Below, in pieces: positions 1 through 8,386 of a stretch of 64,000 nucleotides of DNA (its first letter is position 1; every line of letters starts with the position of its first letter). The notes under the pieces are model-generated. The model did not search any database, was not told where the DNA came from, and saw only the letters and a list, made by a program, of their open reading frames with translations. Position numbers and translations under genes: made by a program. This DNA comes from Tianweitania sp. UT-5YL-CI-8 (lineage in GTDB: Bacteria; Pseudomonadota; Alphaproteobacteria; Rhizobiales; Rhizobiaceae): assembly GCF_030010215.1 (NCBI RefSeq), contig NZ_JASCRR010000002.1:310001-374000 (forward strand), read 5' to 3'.

Positions 1-164
1 GCCGGCAGCCTGTCACTGTCCTCGGCGGCCTTGCCGGCAGCCGCTACGCCGGTGCGAAGCGCTTCTCGCGCCGCCTCGGACAAGGATTGGCCCTTGCGAC
101 GCGCCAAGGCCGCGATATCGGCCCGCAAGGCCTCGGGAATGTTTCTGATCAGCAGGTCGCCCAT
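1..164 (-). CDS. FitA-like ribbon-helix-helix antitoxin (partial, cut by window edge)
   Basis: Seen: the minus strand encodes 54 residues from an ATG at 164 that run off the left edge. The start MGDLLIRNIPEALRADIAAL followed by ARRKGQSLSEAAREAL is the beta-strand plus two-helix arrangement of an RHH DNA-binding domain as in FitA/VapB-type plasmid-stability antitoxins. A GGAGG lies about 7 nt before the ATG. Family knowledge: such antitoxins bind their own promoter and neutralise a PIN-domain ribonuclease encoded directly downstream, which would lie outside this window. The double TGATATCA palindrome at 181-197 is the likely operator. Inference: first gene of a type II toxin-antitoxin operon. 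The toxin is not visible, so the pairing is unproven. Confidence 0.75.
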   Translation of the reverse strand, partial: MGDLLIRNIPEALRADIAALARRKGQSLSEAAREALRTGVAAAGKAAEDSDRLP

Positions 165-180
165 ATCAGCCTCCACCGGT

Positions 181-197
181 TGATATCAATGATATCA
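181..197. promoter_or_regulatory. Duplicated palindromic operator TGATATCA-A-TGATATCA
   Basis: Two copies of the perfect 8-bp palindrome TGATATCA (181-188 and 190-197) are separated by one base, 17 bp before the start codon of the RHH antitoxin. The spacing puts symmetric sites on adjacent helical faces, as expected for cooperative binding of RHH dimers. Autoregulation of a toxin-antitoxin promoter is inferred from position and symmetry. Confidence 0.6.
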
Positions 198-231
198 AAT
201 CGCGCACCCCCCGGCAAATATCCAGAAACGA

Positions 232-762
232 TCAGCCGACCACTCGGCCCGACGGCTTGTCGCGCGCCAGTTTCTTGAATTTGCGCAGGACGATGTCGCG
301 CTTGAGCCGGGAGATGTGGTCGATGAACAAGACGCCGTCGAGATGGTCGATCTCGTGCTGCAGGCAGGTCGCCATCAACCCTTCCGCATTGATCTCCTGC
401 GGCTTGCCGTCGCGGTCGAGATAGGTGACGCGGACTGAGGCCGGACGCTCGACCTCGGCATAATAATCCGGGATCGACAGACACCCTTCCTCATAAACCG
501 AACGCTCCTCAGTGCTCTGCACGATCTCGGGATTGATGAAAACCTGCGGCTCCGGCGTCTCGCCTTCCTTGGCAAGGTCGATCACCAGCATGCGGATCGG
601 CTCGCCCACCTGGATCGCCGCGAGCCCGATGCCCGGCGCATCGTACATCGTCTCCAGCATATCGCTGGCAAATGTGCGCACGCGCTCGTCGACGCGCTCA
701 ACGGGCTTGGAAACCTGGCGCAGCAAAGGGTCGGGCAGGATGATGAGAGGCTTGATCGTCAT
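232..762 (-). CDS. def: Peptide deformylase
   Basis: Removes the N-formyl group from nascent polypeptides in the cytoplasm. The 176-residue protein has all three family motifs: [10 protein letters not shown] (44-53), EGCLS with the metal-ligand Cys94, and QHEIDH (135-140), whose two His complete the Fe/Zn site and whose Glu137 is catalytic. I chose the ATG at 762 because AGGTGA lies about 7 nt upstream; an in-frame GTG three codons earlier (771) is a weaker choice. The usual partner fmt (methionyl-tRNA formyltransferase) is not next to it here; the gene stands between the antitoxin operator and the divergent rmuC. Confidence 0.97.
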   Translation of the reverse strand: MTIKPLIILPDPLLRQVSKPVERVDERVRTFASDMLETMYDAPGIGLAAIQVGEPIRMLVIDLAKEGETPEPQVFINPEIVQSTEERSVYEEGCLSIPDYYAEVERPASVRVTYLDRDGKPQEINAEGLMATCLQHEIDHLDGVLFIDHISRLKRDIVLRKFKKLARDKPSGRVVG

Positions 763-864
763 GGGCTTCACCTAATTCGTCACCGTTTGATCGTCAACCG
801 TCGACGCATGCTAATGTTCGTGGTTTGTTCTTGATTTCCAGCCTGAATTTGTTATACTGAGGCG

Positions 865-2103
865 ATGGAATCACCGCTTCTTACCCAACCACTTCTTCGA
901 CTTGGCAGTTCGACGGTCACCGTGGCACAGGGTGTGACTGTCGGCGTCGCTGCCGTGTTGCTCATCCTGCTGATGCTGGGCCTCGCACTGTGGCGGTCCG
1001 GACGCGCGCGGGCGAAGGCGGCTTTCGAGGCGGGGGAGCGGGCGCGCGAAGCCGAGATGCGCATGGTCGGCATCCTCCGCTCGCAGGCCGAGATGCAGGG
1101 GCGGCTCGGTTCCATGGCCGAGATTTTCGGCGCACGCCAGGCCGAACTCACCCAGTCGCTCAGCCAACGTCTCGACGCCATGACCGGCCGGCTCGGCCAG
1201 ACCATGGCGGAGCAGACCAAATCCACCCATGAAAATCTCGCCAGGCTGCAGGAACGGCTTGCGGTCATCGACACCGCCCAGAGCAACATCCAGTCGCTGG
1301 CCGGCCAGGTCGTGCAGTTGCAGGCGATTTTGTCCAACAAGCAGACGCGCGGCGCATTCGGCCAGTCGCGCATGGAGGCGATCGTCGCCGACGGCCTGCC
1401 GCAGGGCGCCTACGAATTCCAGGCGACGCTGTCGAACGGCACCCGGCCCGATTGCCTCGTGCGCATGCCCAACGACACGCCGTCGCTGGTCATCGATGCC
1501 AAGTTCCCGCTGGAAGCCTGGAATGCGATCCGCGCAGCTGAAGGCCCCGATGCGCAGAAGGCGGCCGCCCAGGCCTTCCGGCGGGATGTCGAGGTTCACA
1601 TTCGGGACATCGCCGACAAGTATTTGCTGAGCGGCGAGACGCAGGATACCGCCTTCATGTTCGTGCCGTCAGAATCCGTCTTTGCCGAGATGCACGAGAA
1701 CTTCGAGACGCTGATCCAGCGTGCGCACCGGTTGCGCATCGTCATCGTCTCGCCCTCGCTTCTGATGCTGTCCATCCAGGTCATCCAGTCGATCCTGAAG
1801 GATTCCCGCATGCGCGAGCAGGCGCATCTCATCCAGGGCGAGGTCATCCGGCTGATGGAGGACGTCTCGCGGCTGGACGACCGCGTGCGCAAGCTGCAGG
1901 TGCATTTCGGCCATGCCGCGCGCGATATCGACGAGATCCTCGTCTCCTCCGGCAAGGTGACCAAGCGCGGCCATAAGATCGAGGCGCTGGAATTCGGCGG
2001 CAACGACCCCGACAGACCGTCCGCAAGCCCGACAGACGTGAGCACCCGGCCAGTGGAGTCGCGCGCAGGGCAACTCAAGTTGCGTGTGGTCGAGGAAGAA
2101 TAA
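865..2103 (+). CDS. rmuC: DNA recombination protein RmuC
   Basis: 412-residue RmuC family protein. Residues about 22-42 form one hydrophobic membrane-anchor helix, followed by a long Ala/Glu/Arg-rich coiled coil (about 45-150) and then the RmuC nuclease-like core (roughly 150-360), recognisable by stretches such as LVIDAKFPLEAW and AFMFVPSESVFAEMHENF. The core is PD-(D/E)XK-like, and the D-A-K of VIDAKFP fits that fold. Family knowledge: RmuC limits recombination at short inverted repeats in E. coli; biochemical activity is poorly defined. The Pro/Ser-rich tail after about residue 375 is variable. The gene is divergent from def and stops about 150 bp before gdx. Confidence 0.95.
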   Translation: MESPLLTQPLLRLGSSTVTVAQGVTVGVAAVLLILLMLGLALWRSGRARAKAAFEAGERAREAEMRMVGILRSQAEMQGRLGSMAEIFGARQAELTQSLSQRLDAMTGRLGQTMAEQTKSTHENLARLQERLAVIDTAQSNIQSLAGQVVQLQAILSNKQTRGAFGQSRMEAIVADGLPQGAYEFQATLSNGTRPDCLVRMPNDTPSLVIDAKFPLEAWNAIRAAEGPDAQKAAAQAFRRDVEVHIRDIADKYLLSGETQDTAFMFVPSESVFAEMHENFETLIQRAHRLRIVIVSPSLLMLSIQVIQSILKDSRMREQAHLIQGEVIRLMEDVSRLDDRVRKLQVHFGHAARDIDEILVSSGKVTKRGHKIEALEFGGNDPDRPSASPTDVSTRPVESRAGQLKLRVVEEE

Positions 2104-2184
2104 AGCGGCTTGGCGTCGGTCGCATGGCGGACGGCTTGGGCAGCCAATATTGATCCCCGCTCCTACCCGGCCTATATTTGCGCT

Positions 2185-2246
2185 GCAAGGACGACCTTGC
2201 CTTCGAAAGACTCACGGCAGGACGGCCCGCCATCTCATGGAGGGCA
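2185..2246 (+). ncRNA. Guanidine-II (mini-ykkC) riboswitch
   Basis: Two small hairpins with ACGR tetraloops lie just before the exporter gene. P1 is GCAAGG-ACGA-CCTTGC (2185-2200). P2 is GGCAGG-ACGG-CCCGCC (2216-2231), with one A/C mismatch in the stem. They are 15 nt apart, and a GGAGG Shine-Dalgarno (2239-2243) follows P2 directly. Paired GG-ACGR-CC hairpins upstream of a small multidrug resistance gene are the hallmark of mini-ykkC RNAs, which bind guanidinium and free the ribosome binding site when ligand is present. The structure is read by eye; the family assignment rests on the loops, spacing and the downstream gene. Confidence 0.85.
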
Positions 2247-2250
2247 TGAC

Positions 2251-2565
2251 ATGTCCTGGATTTTTCTGGTTTTCGCAGGTCTCTTTGAAATCGGCTGGGC
2301 CGTCGGGCTCAAATACACCGACGGCTTTTCGCGGCCGATGCCGACCGTTCTTACCGTCGGCAGCATGATCGTAAGCCTTGGCCTTCTCGGCATGGCTTTG
2401 CGCGATCTTCCCGTCGGAACCGCCTATGCGATCTGGACCGGCATCGGCACGGTCGGCACCGCGGTTCTCGGCATGTGGCTGTTCGGTGAGCCGGCAACCG
2501 CAATGCGGCTGGCCTGCATCGGCCTGATCGTGTCCGGCATCGTCGGGCTCAAACTCGTCGCCTGA
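2251..2565 (+). CDS. gdx: Guanidinium exporter (SMR family, Gdx/SugE)
   Basis: 104-residue, four-helix small multidrug resistance protein that works as an antiparallel dimer in the inner membrane and exchanges guanidinium for protons. The central Glu13 lies in AGLFEIGWAVGLKYTDGF; the GLKYTDGF stretch after it and GTAYAIWTGIGTVGT in helix 3 are typical of the Gdx/SugE clade rather than EmrE/QacE. The ATG at 2251 is preceded by GGAGG. The guanidine-II riboswitch directly upstream supports guanidinium as the true substrate and predicts induction by it. An upstream in-frame start at 2110 would read through the riboswitch and is rejected. Confidence 0.95.
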   Translation: MSWIFLVFAGLFEIGWAVGLKYTDGFSRPMPTVLTVGSMIVSLGLLGMALRDLPVGTAYAIWTGIGTVGTAVLGMWLFGEPATAMRLACIGLIVSGIVGLKLVA

Positions 2566-2587
2566 TCCAAAGCCGAGACAGCACAAA

Positions 2588-2617
2588 GCATGCGGAAACC
2601 CCTCGGTCTCCGCATGC
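2588..2617. terminator. Candidate bidirectional terminator hairpin
   Basis: A 9-bp perfect stem GCATGCGGA / TCCGCATGC (2588-2596 with 2609-2617) and a 12-nt loop lie between the convergent gdx and DUF6481 genes. There is no long T-run on either side, so efficiency is uncertain. Confidence 0.45.
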
Positions 2618-2654
2618 CCGATCTCGTCGGCCTTGCGTTATTAACGCCGCGCTA

Positions 2655-3080
2655 TCAAGGCCGCGGGGGAGGCGGCATGCGGCCGTTGCGCTGCTTGCGG
2701 GCAGCATAACGGGCATCGCGCTTTGCCTTGCGCTCGGCGTCCTCGGCAAGCTCCTTGGCAAGACGCTCGGCTTCCTCAGCCTCGCGGATTTTCGCCTCGG
2801 CGCGCGCCTGCTCTTCTGCCAATGCACGTTCGGCGGCTTCGCGCGCTTCACGCTCGGCACGTTCGGCGGCCTCAAGAGCCTGCTTCTCGCGCTTCAGCTG
2901 TTCTTTCTCGCGGTTGCGCAGTTCGCGCGCCTCGAGAATAGCCTTACGCTCAGCCTGACGAGCCAGCACCGCCGGGTCGTCTTCCGCCGGGCGGGACTTG
3001 AACTTTTCGAGAAGTGCCTGTTTTGCAGTTTGGGCGGCGGTGCGCCGGTCGAGAAAGTCTTTTTCCCTAAATATAGCCAA
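2655..3080 (-). CDS. DUF6481 family coiled-coil protein
   Basis: Small highly charged protein (141 residues from the chosen start). After a conserved-looking N-terminal segment [20 protein letters not shown] it is almost entirely Ala/Glu/Arg/Lys heptads (about residues 45-130), predicting one long coiled coil, with a basic Arg-rich tail ending in PPPPRP. The resemblance to DUF6481 proteins of Rhizobiales is from memory of the family pattern; function is unknown. The start is uncertain: a TTG at 3080 has AGGGA 7 nt upstream, while an in-frame ATG at 3101 lacks a clear Shine-Dalgarno and an ATG at 3170 is also open. Confidence 0.7.
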   Translation of the reverse strand: MAIFREKDFLDRRTAAQTAKQALLEKFKSRPAEDDPAVLARQAERKAILEARELRNREKEQLKREKQALEAAERAEREAREAAERALAEEQARAEAKIREAEEAERLAKELAEDAERKAKRDARYAARKQRNGRMPPPPRP

Positions 3081-3396
3081 TTTCCAGTCCCTGAAAGTCA
3101 TCTCGCGCAGTGTCCAGATCCACCGGTGTCGGTATTGGATAAGGAGCGCTCTTTTATCGATCCAGGTCATAATCGTGAGCAACGGTGTTGGACCGTCGCA
3201 GAAATTGTCCTGGCGAGGCTTACATACGCGGGAAACGGCAGAGTTCAAGCACCAAATCCGCATTGCTCTTATGAAATTGCAAAATGTTGCCGTTGGGGAA
3301 CTGTCAAATCGGACAAGGACTGTTCAACGGATCGCCACTGGCGTGGGGCGCTATCCTTCATTACCTGTCCGAAAACAACGACAGGGACATTCTACG
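3081..3396. other. Divergent intergenic region (promoters of DUF6481 gene and LLM oxidoreductase)
   Basis: About 315 bp between two divergent genes, visibly more AT-rich than the flanks. Both promoters must lie here. I see no repeat, RNA gene or convincing regulator palindrome. Confidence 0.4.
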
Positions 3397-4464
3397 ATGG
3401 AACTCGGCCTCTACACATTCGGCGATGTCGGCACCAGCGCTGCCAACGGCACGATCGGGTGGCACGAACGCCTGCGCAACCTCATTGAGGAGATCGAATT
3501 GGCCGACCAGGTCGGGCTCGACGTCTTCGGCCTGGGGGAGCATCACCGCCCGGATTACGCCGTGTCCGCGCCCGCCGTGGTTCTTGCGGCAGCTGCCGCT
3601 CGCACCAAGACCATCAGGCTCACCAGCGCCGTCACGGTGCTGTCCTCGGACGATCCGGTTCGCGTCTTCCAGCAATTCGCGACGCTCGACCAATTGTCCG
3701 GCGGGCGTGCCGAACTGATGGCCGGGCGCGGCTCTTTTATCGAGTCCTTCCCGCTGTTCGGCTACAATCTGGAAGACTATGACGACCTCTTCACGGAAAA
3801 GCTCGATCTTCTGCTGGCGCTCCGCGACAGCGAGAAGGTGACGTGGCAGGGCCAGCATCGCGCCTCGATCAACGGTCTCGGCGTCTATCCCCGTCCGTAT
3901 CAGAACAAGCTGCCGATCTGGATCGCGGTGGGCGGCACGCCGAATTCAGTCGCCCGCGCCGGTGCCTTCGGCCTGCCTCTGGCGCTTGCCATCATCGGCG
4001 GCGAGCCCGCTCGTTTCGCGCCGCTGTTCGAACTTTATCGCGAGGCCGCGCGCCGCGCCGGCCACGATCCGGCACAGCTTGCGACGAGCATCAACGTCCA
4101 TGGCTTCGTCGGCGAAACCACCCAGCAAGCGGCCGACGATTTCTACCTGCCGCAGGCGGAAGTGATGAACCGCATCGGTCGCGAACGCGGCTGGGGGCCG
4201 ACGAACCGCGCTCACTACGATGCCTCCCGCAGCCCGCGCGGTGCGCTGTTCGTGGGCGACCCGGAAACCGTGGCCGAGAAGATCGTCGCGCAGCACAAGC
4301 TGTTCAAGAATGACCGGTTCCTGCTGCAGATGGCCATTGGTATCCTGCCGCATGAGAAAATGATGCAGGCGATCGAGCTTTACGGCACCAAGGTTGCCCC
4401 ACTGGTTCGCAAAGAACTGGGAGTCGGACTTAAGTCCGAAACCGAGGCCGCTACGGCCAAGTAG
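3397..4464 (+). CDS. LLM class flavin-dependent oxidoreductase (Atu2307/SP_0267-like)
   Basis: 355-residue luciferase-like monooxygenase with an (alpha/beta)8 barrel expected to bind reduced FMN. The opening [52 protein letters not shown] and [11 protein letters not shown] are characteristic blocks of the Atu2307-type group of this superfamily. The ATG at 3397 follows AGGGA by about 9 nt; in-frame upstream sequence back to 2998 is non-coding. The real substrate is unknown. It is a single-gene unit ending in a hairpin terminator. It is not closely similar to the second LLM protein at 5891, so this is not a recent duplication. Confidence 0.9.
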   Translation: MELGLYTFGDVGTSAANGTIGWHERLRNLIEEIELADQVGLDVFGLGEHHRPDYAVSAPAVVLAAAAARTKTIRLTSAVTVLSSDDPVRVFQQFATLDQLSGGRAELMAGRGSFIESFPLFGYNLEDYDDLFTEKLDLLLALRDSEKVTWQGQHRASINGLGVYPRPYQNKLPIWIAVGGTPNSVARAGAFGLPLALAIIGGEPARFAPLFELYREAARRAGHDPAQLATSINVHGFVGETTQQAADDFYLPQAEVMNRIGRERGWGPTNRAHYDASRSPRGALFVGDPETVAEKIVAQHKLFKNDRFLLQMAIGILPHEKMMQAIELYGTKVAPLVRKELGVGLKSETEAATAK

Positions 4465-4490
4465 AATGCAATAGTCCCGTCGCTGTGTAA

Positions 4491-4520
4491 GGCGCCGATG
4501 TTCAAATATCGGCACCTTTT
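4491..4520 (+). terminator. Rho-independent terminator after LLM oxidoreductase gene
   Basis: GCCGAT and ATCGGC arms (plus outer GG/CC pairs) are followed by CCTTTT; 27 bp after the stop codon. Confidence 0.6.
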
Positions 4521-4675
4521 CCACTAGAACTATCCTCCTTTTATCCAATTATATTTGCCGTCACTTCGCCATCTCAAGCCATGTGAGAGAGGAACTTTTT
4601 GCCGGCTTTGCCGTTCTCAGCGGAAGCCTTACCGTGCCTTATGCGGTGGTGATATTCCTGAGATTGAGGACGATC

Positions 4676-5812
4676 ATGAAACCCGAGACGGCATCCACGG
4701 GCAGCGTACAGCCGGTGGCGCTCTTTGCCGATCTTCGGCAGATCCGTACCCTTTTGACCGGCCTGTTTATCCTCGGTACCGTCTACGCGCTCTATTTCAG
4801 CCGCGACTTCATCCTGCCGGTCATCTTGGCTTTTCTGCTCGCGCTGATGCTGACGCCGATCGTTCGGTTTCTCCGGAGGCGCGGCATTCCCGAGCCTCTT
4901 TCCGCCACCTTGCTGGTGTTGATCTCGGTGACGCTCATTTTCGGCGCCGGCTATTTTCTCAGCGGACCGGTGATCGATCTCGCCAACAACGCGTCTTCTA
5001 TAGGCTACCGCCTGACCGAACGTCTCGCCGAGCTGAGACATCCTTTCGACCGGCTGATGCAGATTTCCGCCGAGGTCCAGCGTGCCACCGAATCGACGCA
5101 GGAGCCGGGCGTACAACGCGTCGTCATGGCCCAGCCCGGCATTCTGTCCCAAGCGGCGAGCAACGTTCTTTCGGCCGGCACGACAGCCGCGATCACCTTC
5201 GTCCTGTCCCTTTTTCTCATGGCGTCCGGTTCGATGTTCTACGAGAAGATCGTTCAATCCTTCGCCCGCATGAGCGAAAAGAAACGCGCGCTGCGCATCG
5301 TCTATGACGTCGAACGCGAAATCTCTCACTATCTGCTCACCGTAGCCCTCATCAATGGCGGGCTCGGCCTTGCCATCGGGCTCGGCCTGTGGGCGATAGG
5401 CATGCCTAACCCCGCCGTATGGGGCGTGGCGGCGGCGCTCCTCAACTTCCTGCCCTATATCGGCGCTGCGCTGACCATCATCCTGGTAGCGATCATATCG
5501 CTCATCACCTTCCCGAGTATCGCCTTTGCCATGATAGCGCCCGCCTATGTGCTGACCTGCAACATCATCGAGGGTCAGTTTGTGACGCCCGTGGTCGTCG
5601 GGCGACGCCTGGAGATCAACGCCGTATCGATCTTCATCGCCGTTGCCTTCTGGTCGTGGCTGTGGGGCATCATCGGCGCGCTGATCGCCGTTCCGCTGCT
5701 GGTCGTCATCAAGGTGTTCTGCGATCATTTCGACAGCCTGCGCCACATCGGCAACTTCCTTGCCGCGCAGCAAAGCCATGACAGCGAAGAAGCGGCGGAA
5801 GAGGCTAAATAG
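4676..5812 (+). CDS. AI-2E family transporter (PerM-like permease)
   Basis: 378-residue polytopic membrane protein. Clusters of hydrophobic segments at roughly residues 20-65, 75-100, 150-180 and four or more in the C-terminal half match the about 8-TM architecture of the AI-2E/PerM/YhhT family. Typical blocks are GLGLWAIGMPNPAVWGVAA, LLNFLPYIGAAL and a final FWSWLWGIIGALIAVPLL. Family members export autoinducer-2 or act as Na+/H+ antiporters; the substrate here cannot be told from sequence. The ATG at 4676 has GAGGA 6 nt upstream; an in-frame ATG at 4583 is less likely. Confidence 0.9.
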   Translation: MKPETASTGSVQPVALFADLRQIRTLLTGLFILGTVYALYFSRDFILPVILAFLLALMLTPIVRFLRRRGIPEPLSATLLVLISVTLIFGAGYFLSGPVIDLANNASSIGYRLTERLAELRHPFDRLMQISAEVQRATESTQEPGVQRVVMAQPGILSQAASNVLSAGTTAAITFVLSLFLMASGSMFYEKIVQSFARMSEKKRALRIVYDVEREISHYLLTVALINGGLGLAIGLGLWAIGMPNPAVWGVAAALLNFLPYIGAALTIILVAIISLITFPSIAFAMIAPAYVLTCNIIEGQFVTPVVVGRRLEINAVSIFIAVAFWSWLWGIIGALIAVPLLVVIKVFCDHFDSLRHIGNFLAAQQSHDSEEAAEEAK

Positions 5813-5890
5813 AGAATCCCTCGGAGCCTTTGTATCTCGTCGCGACATGCCTATATGGACAGGGTACCCTGCCCTGTCCGGAGCTGACCC

Positions 5891-6892
5891 ATGGCCGAAT
5901 TATCCGTTCTCGACTTGTCTCCCGTCCCGGAAGGCAGCGACGTTTCCCAGTCGCTAGCCAATTCGCTGGATCTCGCGCGCCATGCCGAAAGCCTGGGCTA
6001 CAAGCGCTACTGGCTCGCCGAGCACCACAACATGCCCGGCATCGCGAGCGCTGCCACATCGGTCGTCATCGCCCATGTCGCAGGTGGCACCAAGACGATC
6101 CGCGTCGGCGCCGGCGGCATCATGCTGCCCAACCACGCTCCGATCATGATCGCCGAACAGTTCGGCACGCTTGCTGCCCTCCATCCCGGTCGCATTGATC
6201 TCGGCCTTGGCCGTGCGCCCGGCACCGACATGATGACCGCCCGCGCCTTGCGGCGGAACATGGATGCCGGCGTCGACAGCTTCCCCAACGATGTCGTCGA
6301 ACTGATGCGCTATTTCGAGCCGGCGGAACCCAACCAGAAGCTGCGCGCGGTGCCCGGCGAAGGCCAGGACGTCGAGATGTGGGTGCTCGGCTCCAGCCTT
6401 TACGGAGCGCAACTCGCGGCAATCCTGGGGCTGCCCTATGCGTTTGCGTCGCATTTCGCACCGGCCGAACTTGACCAGGCCCTGGAAATCTACCGCTCGC
6501 GCTTCCAGCCATCGGACAGGCTGGCCAAGCCCTATGTCATGGCGGGCGTCGGCGTCTATGCAGCAGACACGGATGCCGAGGGCAAGCTGCTGTTCAGTTC
6601 GATGCAGCAGGCTTTCGTTAATCTTCGCCTCGGCCAGCCCGGCAAATTGCGTCCCCCGGTGGAGAACTACGAGCGCGACCTCGATCCGTCCGCCCGCGCC
6701 ATGCTGTCGCAAACGCTGTCGTGCTCCTACGCCGGCTCGCCTTCGACGGTGCGCGCGGGCCTCGAAGCCTTCATCGCGCGCACCGGCGCCGACGAATTGA
6801 TGGTCACCTCGCAGATATTCGACCATGCCGCGCGCAAGCGCTCTTATGAGATCGTTTCCGAGATTCACGAACAACTCGCCCAGGCGGCCTGA
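5891..6892 (+). CDS. MsnO8-family LLM class oxidoreductase
   Basis: 333-residue luciferase-like flavin-dependent oxidoreductase. Diagnostic blocks are [12 protein letters not shown] at the N terminus, [39 protein letters not shown] and [15 protein letters not shown], which together are the MsnO8/YhbW-type signature. It is expected to use FMNH2 and O2; the substrate is unknown. It begins 78 bp after the AI-2E gene on the same strand, so co-transcription is possible. The convergent lytic transglycosylase gene ends 28 bp downstream. Confidence 0.92.
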   Translation: MAELSVLDLSPVPEGSDVSQSLANSLDLARHAESLGYKRYWLAEHHNMPGIASAATSVVIAHVAGGTKTIRVGAGGIMLPNHAPIMIAEQFGTLAALHPGRIDLGLGRAPGTDMMTARALRRNMDAGVDSFPNDVVELMRYFEPAEPNQKLRAVPGEGQDVEMWVLGSSLYGAQLAAILGLPYAFASHFAPAELDQALEIYRSRFQPSDRLAKPYVMAGVGVYAADTDAEGKLLFSSMQQAFVNLRLGQPGKLRPPVENYERDLDPSARAMLSQTLSCSYAGSPSTVRAGLEAFIARTGADELMVTSQIFDHAARKRSYEIVSEIHEQLAQAA

Positions 6893-6920
6893 CAGCCGAT
6901 AGGTCACCAGCGCCCACGGG

Positions 6921-8198
6921 CTATTTCGTCGCGTCGACGATGCCTTTGTCGGGGAAGCAGGTCGGCGCCTGGCCCTTGCTGTGTTGCCAGTTTCCGATCG
7001 AGCGGCGGGTCTTGAAGCCTGGCAACCCGTCGGCGCCGCCGACATCGTAGCCCGCCTTTTCAAGCCCGCGCTGCATCGCGGCTATATCCGAGCGGTAGAG
7101 CCCGCCGACCTGGCCCCATTGGCCGGAAAACCGATGGTCGCCAGCTGAAATCCGATCCGCGCCATGGCCGATAAACAGCGCGTAGAGATCGCTCTCATTG
7201 TATTTCTTCAGCACGTAGAAATTCTGCGTGACGATGAAAGCCGGCCCCTTGCGCCCGGCCGGCATCAGCAGGAAACCCTCGGCACCAAGCTCGTTGCTGG
7301 GGAACGGGCGTCCGCCGACCCGCTTGACGCCGAGCGACGCCCAATCCGAAATGCGCTTGCCCTGGTCGGGACCTTCCAACGCGCAGGACAGGCTTGCGGG
7401 AACGGCGACCTCGAAGCCCCAATCACGGCCCTTGGCCCAGCCGTAATGCACCAGATAATTGGCAATGGAAGCGAGGCTGTCGGGCACCGAATTCCAGATA
7501 TCGGGCTTGCCGTCGCCGTCGAACGCCACCGCATGATCGAGGAACGATGTCGGCAGGAATTGCGGCTGGCCCAACGCGCCGGCCCATGACGATTTCATCT
7601 TCTCGCGGCGCGCCAATCCCTTTTGCACGATCTGCAGGGCGGCAAGCACCTCCTTGCGGAACATGTCCTTGCGGGTGGCTAAAAATGCCTTGGTGCCGAG
7701 CACCTCGAAAGCATCATAGGGCATTTTCGCCGCGCCGAAGCCGGATTCGCGACCCCATATGGCCAGCACGACCGGACCGGGCACGCCGTATTTGCGCTCG
7801 ATGGCCGTCAGCGTGGCAGCATGGGTTTTCGCCCGGCTGCGCCCGCCGGCGGCGACGGCGCCGATGGTCTTTTCGGCGAAATAATTGCCCGGAGAGCCAA
7901 ATTCCGCCTGATGCTGGACCTTGGGCGTGTCGGGTTTTTGGCCCGGCAGAACCAGATCCGGCAGTTTGAGGTTGGGCTTGATGCCTGAAAACGCACTGTC
8001 GAAGGTTACGCGGGACACGCCTTGCTTCTGCGCATCGGGCCACAGGTCATTGTTGAGCCAGGCGCGGAACTGCTCGTCGATGGGGGCTGCGCGGGTGGGG
8101 GCGGCGTTCGCAAGGCTCAAAACAAGGGCGAAGATAAAAAAAGCTACCGAAAGCCAGCCAGATGCTTTTACAGCACCCCCCTCTGTCCTGCCGGACAT
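6921..8198 (-). CDS. Lytic murein transglycosylase (MltB/SLT_2 type)
   Basis: 425-residue periplasmic enzyme that cleaves peptidoglycan between MurNAc and GlcNAc with anhydro-bond formation. Residues about 11-35 are a Sec signal peptide (KASGW, hydrophobic core, ANA-AP). The SLT_2 domain holds the catalytic Glu151 in IWGRESGFGAAK, followed by GALGQPQFLPTSFL and DGDGKPDIWNS. A peptidoglycan-binding domain (about 365-415, MQRGLEKAGYDVGGADGLPG) closes the protein. Odd: the only in-frame ATG/GTG/TTG before the signal peptide that is not far upstream is the ATG at 8198, which lies inside the left arm of an inverted repeat whose GGGGGAG also supplies the Shine-Dalgarno. The first eight residues (MSGRTEGG) are thus repeat-encoded. 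Confidence 0.93.
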   Translation of the reverse strand: MSGRTEGGAVKASGWLSVAFFIFALVLSLANAAPTRAAPIDEQFRAWLNNDLWPDAQKQGVSRVTFDSAFSGIKPNLKLPDLVLPGQKPDTPKVQHQAEFGSPGNYFAEKTIGAVAAGGRSRAKTHAATLTAIERKYGVPGPVVLAIWGRESGFGAAKMPYDAFEVLGTKAFLATRKDMFRKEVLAALQIVQKGLARREKMKSSWAGALGQPQFLPTSFLDHAVAFDGDGKPDIWNSVPDSLASIANYLVHYGWAKGRDWGFEVAVPASLSCALEGPDQGKRISDWASLGVKRVGGRPFPSNELGAEGFLLMPAGRKGPAFIVTQNFYVLKKYNESDLYALFIGHGADRISAGDHRFSGQWGQVGGLYRSDIAAMQRGLEKAGYDVGGADGLPGFKTRRSIGNWQHSKGQAPTCFPDKGIVDATK

Positions 8199-8331
8199 CT
8201 CCCCCTCAAGGGGGGAGATTGAATGTCCTCCAAGATTTCGCCAACTGTTGACGTTGAAGAACTGGCGCCGAAAGCGAAACTGCTGATCTCCCCCCTTGAG
8301 GGGGAGATGTCCGGCAGGACAGAGGGGGGTG
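8174..8331. repeat. MITE-like element with perfect 46-bp inverted arms
   Basis: Arms at 8174-8219 and 8286-8331 are exact reverse complements over 46 bp and flank a 66-bp core (8220-8285). Each arm contains its own palindrome, ATCTCCCCC-CTTGA-GGGGGAGAT. The core reads through in several frames without stops but looks non-coding. Repeats of this CTCCCC/GGGGAG type are frequent intergenic elements in Rhizobiales. It lies between recR and the lytic transglycosylase gene and provides the latter's start codon. Confidence 0.85.
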
Positions 8332-8386
8332 AGAACCGAAGGCATCTGAATTTTGGTCATGCAGGCCTTTCTTCAGAAAGATTGCG

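Noticed and set aside
8220-8285. Short protein encoded by the core of the 8.2-kb repeat
   Set aside because: Open frames exist on both strands only because the element lacks stops; no start signal and no known family.
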